A stretch of DNA of 64,000 nucleotides, taken from an uncultured Clostridia bacterium. Lineage in GTDB: Bacteria > Bacillota > Clostridia > Peptostreptococcales > Anaerovoracaceae. Both the position numbers and the translations under genes were made by a program. Under the pieces are notes generated by a model. It saw only the letters and a list, made by a program, of their open reading frames with translations, was not told the origin of the DNA and ran no database searches. Location of the stretch: positions 30,626 to 94,625 of the forward strand of contig CALHKP010000011.1 in the NCBI GenBank assembly GCA_938034165.1. The letters are read 5' to 3'. Each line of letters opens with the position of its first letter. Position 1 is the first letter of the stretch. Shown here in pieces: positions 62,249-64,000 of the stretch.

Positions 62249-63310
62249 ATGGCAGTAAAAAAAGATATTCCTGCAACATCTGAAGACAGAGAAAAAGCTT
62301 TAGAGGCAGCTTTGTCACACATTCAGAAGCAGTTTGGTCAGGGCGCAATAATGAAAATGAGCGATGATACAGCGCTGAAAAATATAGACACTATATCAAC
62401 AGGTTCAATCAGCCTTGATATGGCAACAGGCGTAGGCGGAGTACCTAAGGGAAGAATTATAGAAATATATGGTCCTGAATCTTCAGGTAAGACAACTCTT
62501 ACGCTTCATATAGTTGCAGAAGCTCAGAAGGCCGGTGGAAAGGCCGCTTTTATCGATGCTGAGCACGCTCTGGATCCTGTTTATGCAAAGAACCTCGGGG
62601 TTCAGGTTGAGGAGCTCTTGGTATCTCAGCCGGATACGGGCGAACAGGCTCTCGAAATCTGCGATATGCTGGCAAGAAGTGGAGCTCTCGATGTAATCGT
62701 AATAGACTCTGTAGCGGCGCTGGTTCCAAAGGCGGAAATTCAGGGGGAAATGGGTGACTCACATGTGGGTCTTCAGGCAAGACTTATGTCACAGGCTCTG
62801 AGAAAACTTACAGGAACTGTTAATAAATCGAACACATGTGTTATTTTTATCAATCAGCTTAGAGAAAAAGTAGGTGTTATGTACGGCAATCCTGAAACAA
62901 CAACCGGGGGTCGTGCACTGAAATTCTATTCATCAATGCGTTTTGATGTCAGAAGAATAGAGACAATCAAGAGTGGAGACCAGATGCTGGGAAACAGAAC
63001 GAGAGTTAAGGTTGTAAAAAACAAGGTAGCACCACCGTTTAAACAGGCGGAGTTTGATATTATGTATGGTGAAGGAATTTCGCAGACAGGCGATATTCTG
63101 GATGCTGCAGTTACTCAGAACATTGTTGACAAGGCAGGTTCCTGGTACAGTTATAATGGCGAAAGAATTGGTCAGGGCAGAGAAAATGTCAAGAACTATC
63201 TGGCCGGAAATGAGGCTATGATGGAAGAAATCAAAACAAGACTTCTAGAAACTCTCGAACCCGAAAAAGAAGACATTCAGGTTGACGAAGACGGTGTAAT
63301 TGTAGAATAA
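62249..63310 (+). CDS. recA: recombinase RecA
   Basis: A 353-residue RecA. Walker A is GPESSGKTT (75-83), Walker B is in VIVIDSVAALVP, then loops L1/L2 (GEMGDSHVGLQARLMSQAL; TTGGRALKFYSS) and an acidic C-terminal tail. It forms the strand-exchange filament and triggers LexA self-cleavage. GGGAGG precedes the ATG. Confidence 0.98.
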   Translation: MAVKKDIPATSEDREKALEAALSHIQKQFGQGAIMKMSDDTALKNIDTISTGSISLDMATGVGGVPKGRIIEIYGPESSGKTTLTLHIVAEAQKAGGKAAFIDAEHALDPVYAKNLGVQVEELLVSQPDTGEQALEICDMLARSGALDVIVIDSVAALVPKAEIQGEMGDSHVGLQARLMSQALRKLTGTVNKSNTCVIFINQLREKVGVMYGNPETTTGGRALKFYSSMRFDVRRIETIKSGDQMLGNRTRVKVVKNKVAPPFKQAEFDIMYGEGISQTGDILDAAVTQNIVDKAGSWYSYNGERIGQGRENVKNYLAGNEAMMEEIKTRLLETLEPEKEDIQVDEDGVIVE

Positions 63311-63329
63311 TAATTGAGGAGAATTTTGT

Positions 63330-63875
63330 ATGGGAACAATTAAACGTATTAAAGAAAGAAGAAGTATTAGAAAATACAAGGATGAGAAGGTTTCACATGA
63401 TGATATCATGCAAATTATCGATGCATGCGCATATGCACCATCATGGAAGAATTCTCAGATTGCACGTTATACAGTTATTGAAGACAGAGAAACTATTGAC
63501 AGACTTGCGAAAGAAGCTGTTATGGGATTCGAGTATAACACAAAAACAATGAAAAGATGTCCTGCACTCGTACTGATGACATATGTTGCAGGAAAATCAG
63601 GTTTCGAAAAAGATGGATCTTATTCAACTTCAAAAGAAGACAGATGGGAAAGTTTTGATGCAGGTATTGCAGCACAGACTTTTTGCCTGGCAGCTCACGA
63701 ATTGGGAATCGGAACTGTTATTCTCGGAATTTTCGATGAAGCCAAGGTTAAATCAATAGTTGACATACCGGAAGGTCAGGAAGTTGCATGCTTTATTCCG
63801 ATGGGATACATGCCTGAAGAATCACCTGCAGCACCAAAAAGACTTCCAAAAGAGGAGCTTGTTACATTTATTTAG
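63330..63875 (+). CDS. nitroreductase family protein
   Basis: A 181-residue flavin nitroreductase-like protein: IKRIKERRSIRKYKDEKVS at the N-terminus (FMN phosphate-binding Arg/Ser), ACAYAPSWKNSQIARY and GIGTVILGIFDE. These use FMN and NAD(P)H to reduce nitro or quinone compounds; the substrate is unknown. TGAGGAG precedes the ATG. The remaining 125 bases to the window end are A/T-rich and I see no gene there. Confidence 0.9.
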   Translation: MGTIKRIKERRSIRKYKDEKVSHDDIMQIIDACAYAPSWKNSQIARYTVIEDRETIDRLAKEAVMGFEYNTKTMKRCPALVLMTYVAGKSGFEKDGSYSTSKEDRWESFDAGIAAQTFCLAAHELGIGTVILGIFDEAKVKSIVDIPEGQEVACFIPMGYMPEESPAAPKRLPKEELVTFI

Positions 63876-64000
63876 CATCTGATAATCAGGCTTTTGTTAC
63901 TTTCTCACATATATAAAAAATATTTTTTATTAATTCGATTTCTTGTGTCAAGGGATTCTGAAAATGTCCCGAAAATTTTTAAACATTAGCACCGGTTTCC

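Noticed and set aside
63874..63895. Hairpin and TTTT after the nitroreductase gene
   Set aside because: CTGAT and ATCAG are separated by one base, so a stable loop leaves only about three pairs.
1..64000. tRNA, rRNA or tmRNA genes, insertion sequences
   Set aside because: No cloverleaf, rRNA core sequence, transposase motif or flanking target duplication was seen.

Overview
The window looks like the chromosome of an anaerobic, low-GC Firmicute of class Clostridia. Pointers are the dgt-like/dnaG/rpoD/trmK/nif3 block, an Asp23-nusB-xseA-xseB-ispA-dxs-tlyA run, mutS-mutL-miaA, a 2-hydroxyacyl-CoA dehydratase-type activase, a crotonase, frequent AGGAGG ribosome binding sites and several TTG starts. 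I cannot name the genus.

Layout. 1-2870: 3' end of a U32 peptidase-family gene, a CNNM/CorC-type membrane protein and an acidic protein with a Cys/His-rich tail. 2871-3235: a terminator and candidate cas promoters. 3236-13328: a complete type III-A CRISPR-Cas locus, visibly more A/T-rich than its flanks: cas6, cas10/csm1, csm2, csm3, csm4, csm5, a leader, an array of 13 repeats and 12 spacers (11 different), cas1, cas2 and csm6. The key residues I can recognise (Cas10 HD and GGDD, Csm3 Asp32, Cas1 E/H/D, Csm6 HEPN R-x4-H) are present, so RNA cleavage, cyclic oligoadenylate signalling and spacer acquisition all look possible. 13367-17011: a HipA-like kinase and an unusual fusion of a TetM-like ribosomal GTPase with a YacP/Rae1-like NYN nuclease domain.

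17037-24968: Asp23 protein, nusB, a Kae1-like protein, exonuclease VII, isoprenoid synthesis (ispA, dxs), tlyA and a highly codon-biased aminotransferase. 25001-33965: mutS, mutL, miaA, a tyrosine recombinase, a methionine gamma-lyase-like enzyme and a VTT membrane protein. 33978-40290: a DUF975 protein, thiN, crt, and a minus-strand set pepF, nadK, rluA. 40361-46425: murI, an acidic unknown protein, a YkvI-type transporter, an MBL hydrolase, an M16 peptidase, dut and a dGTPase-like HD protein. 46487-52631: dnaG, rpoD, trmK, nif3-like and an ABC-F protein with a degenerate second ATPase site. 52696-64000: RNase P RNA, a MATE transporter, a YkgJ-type protein, the large activase, yebC, a probable 6S RNA, pgsA, cinA, recA with an SOS box, and a nitroreductase.

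The most notable points are the spacer history (two overlapping protospacers, one duplicated spacer, one repeat with a broken hairpin), a long inverted repeat in the leader, the TetM-Rae1-like fusion, and a convergent gene pair whose last codons share a perfect 13-bp inverted repeat. Calls rest on reading motifs by eye; no database search was run.
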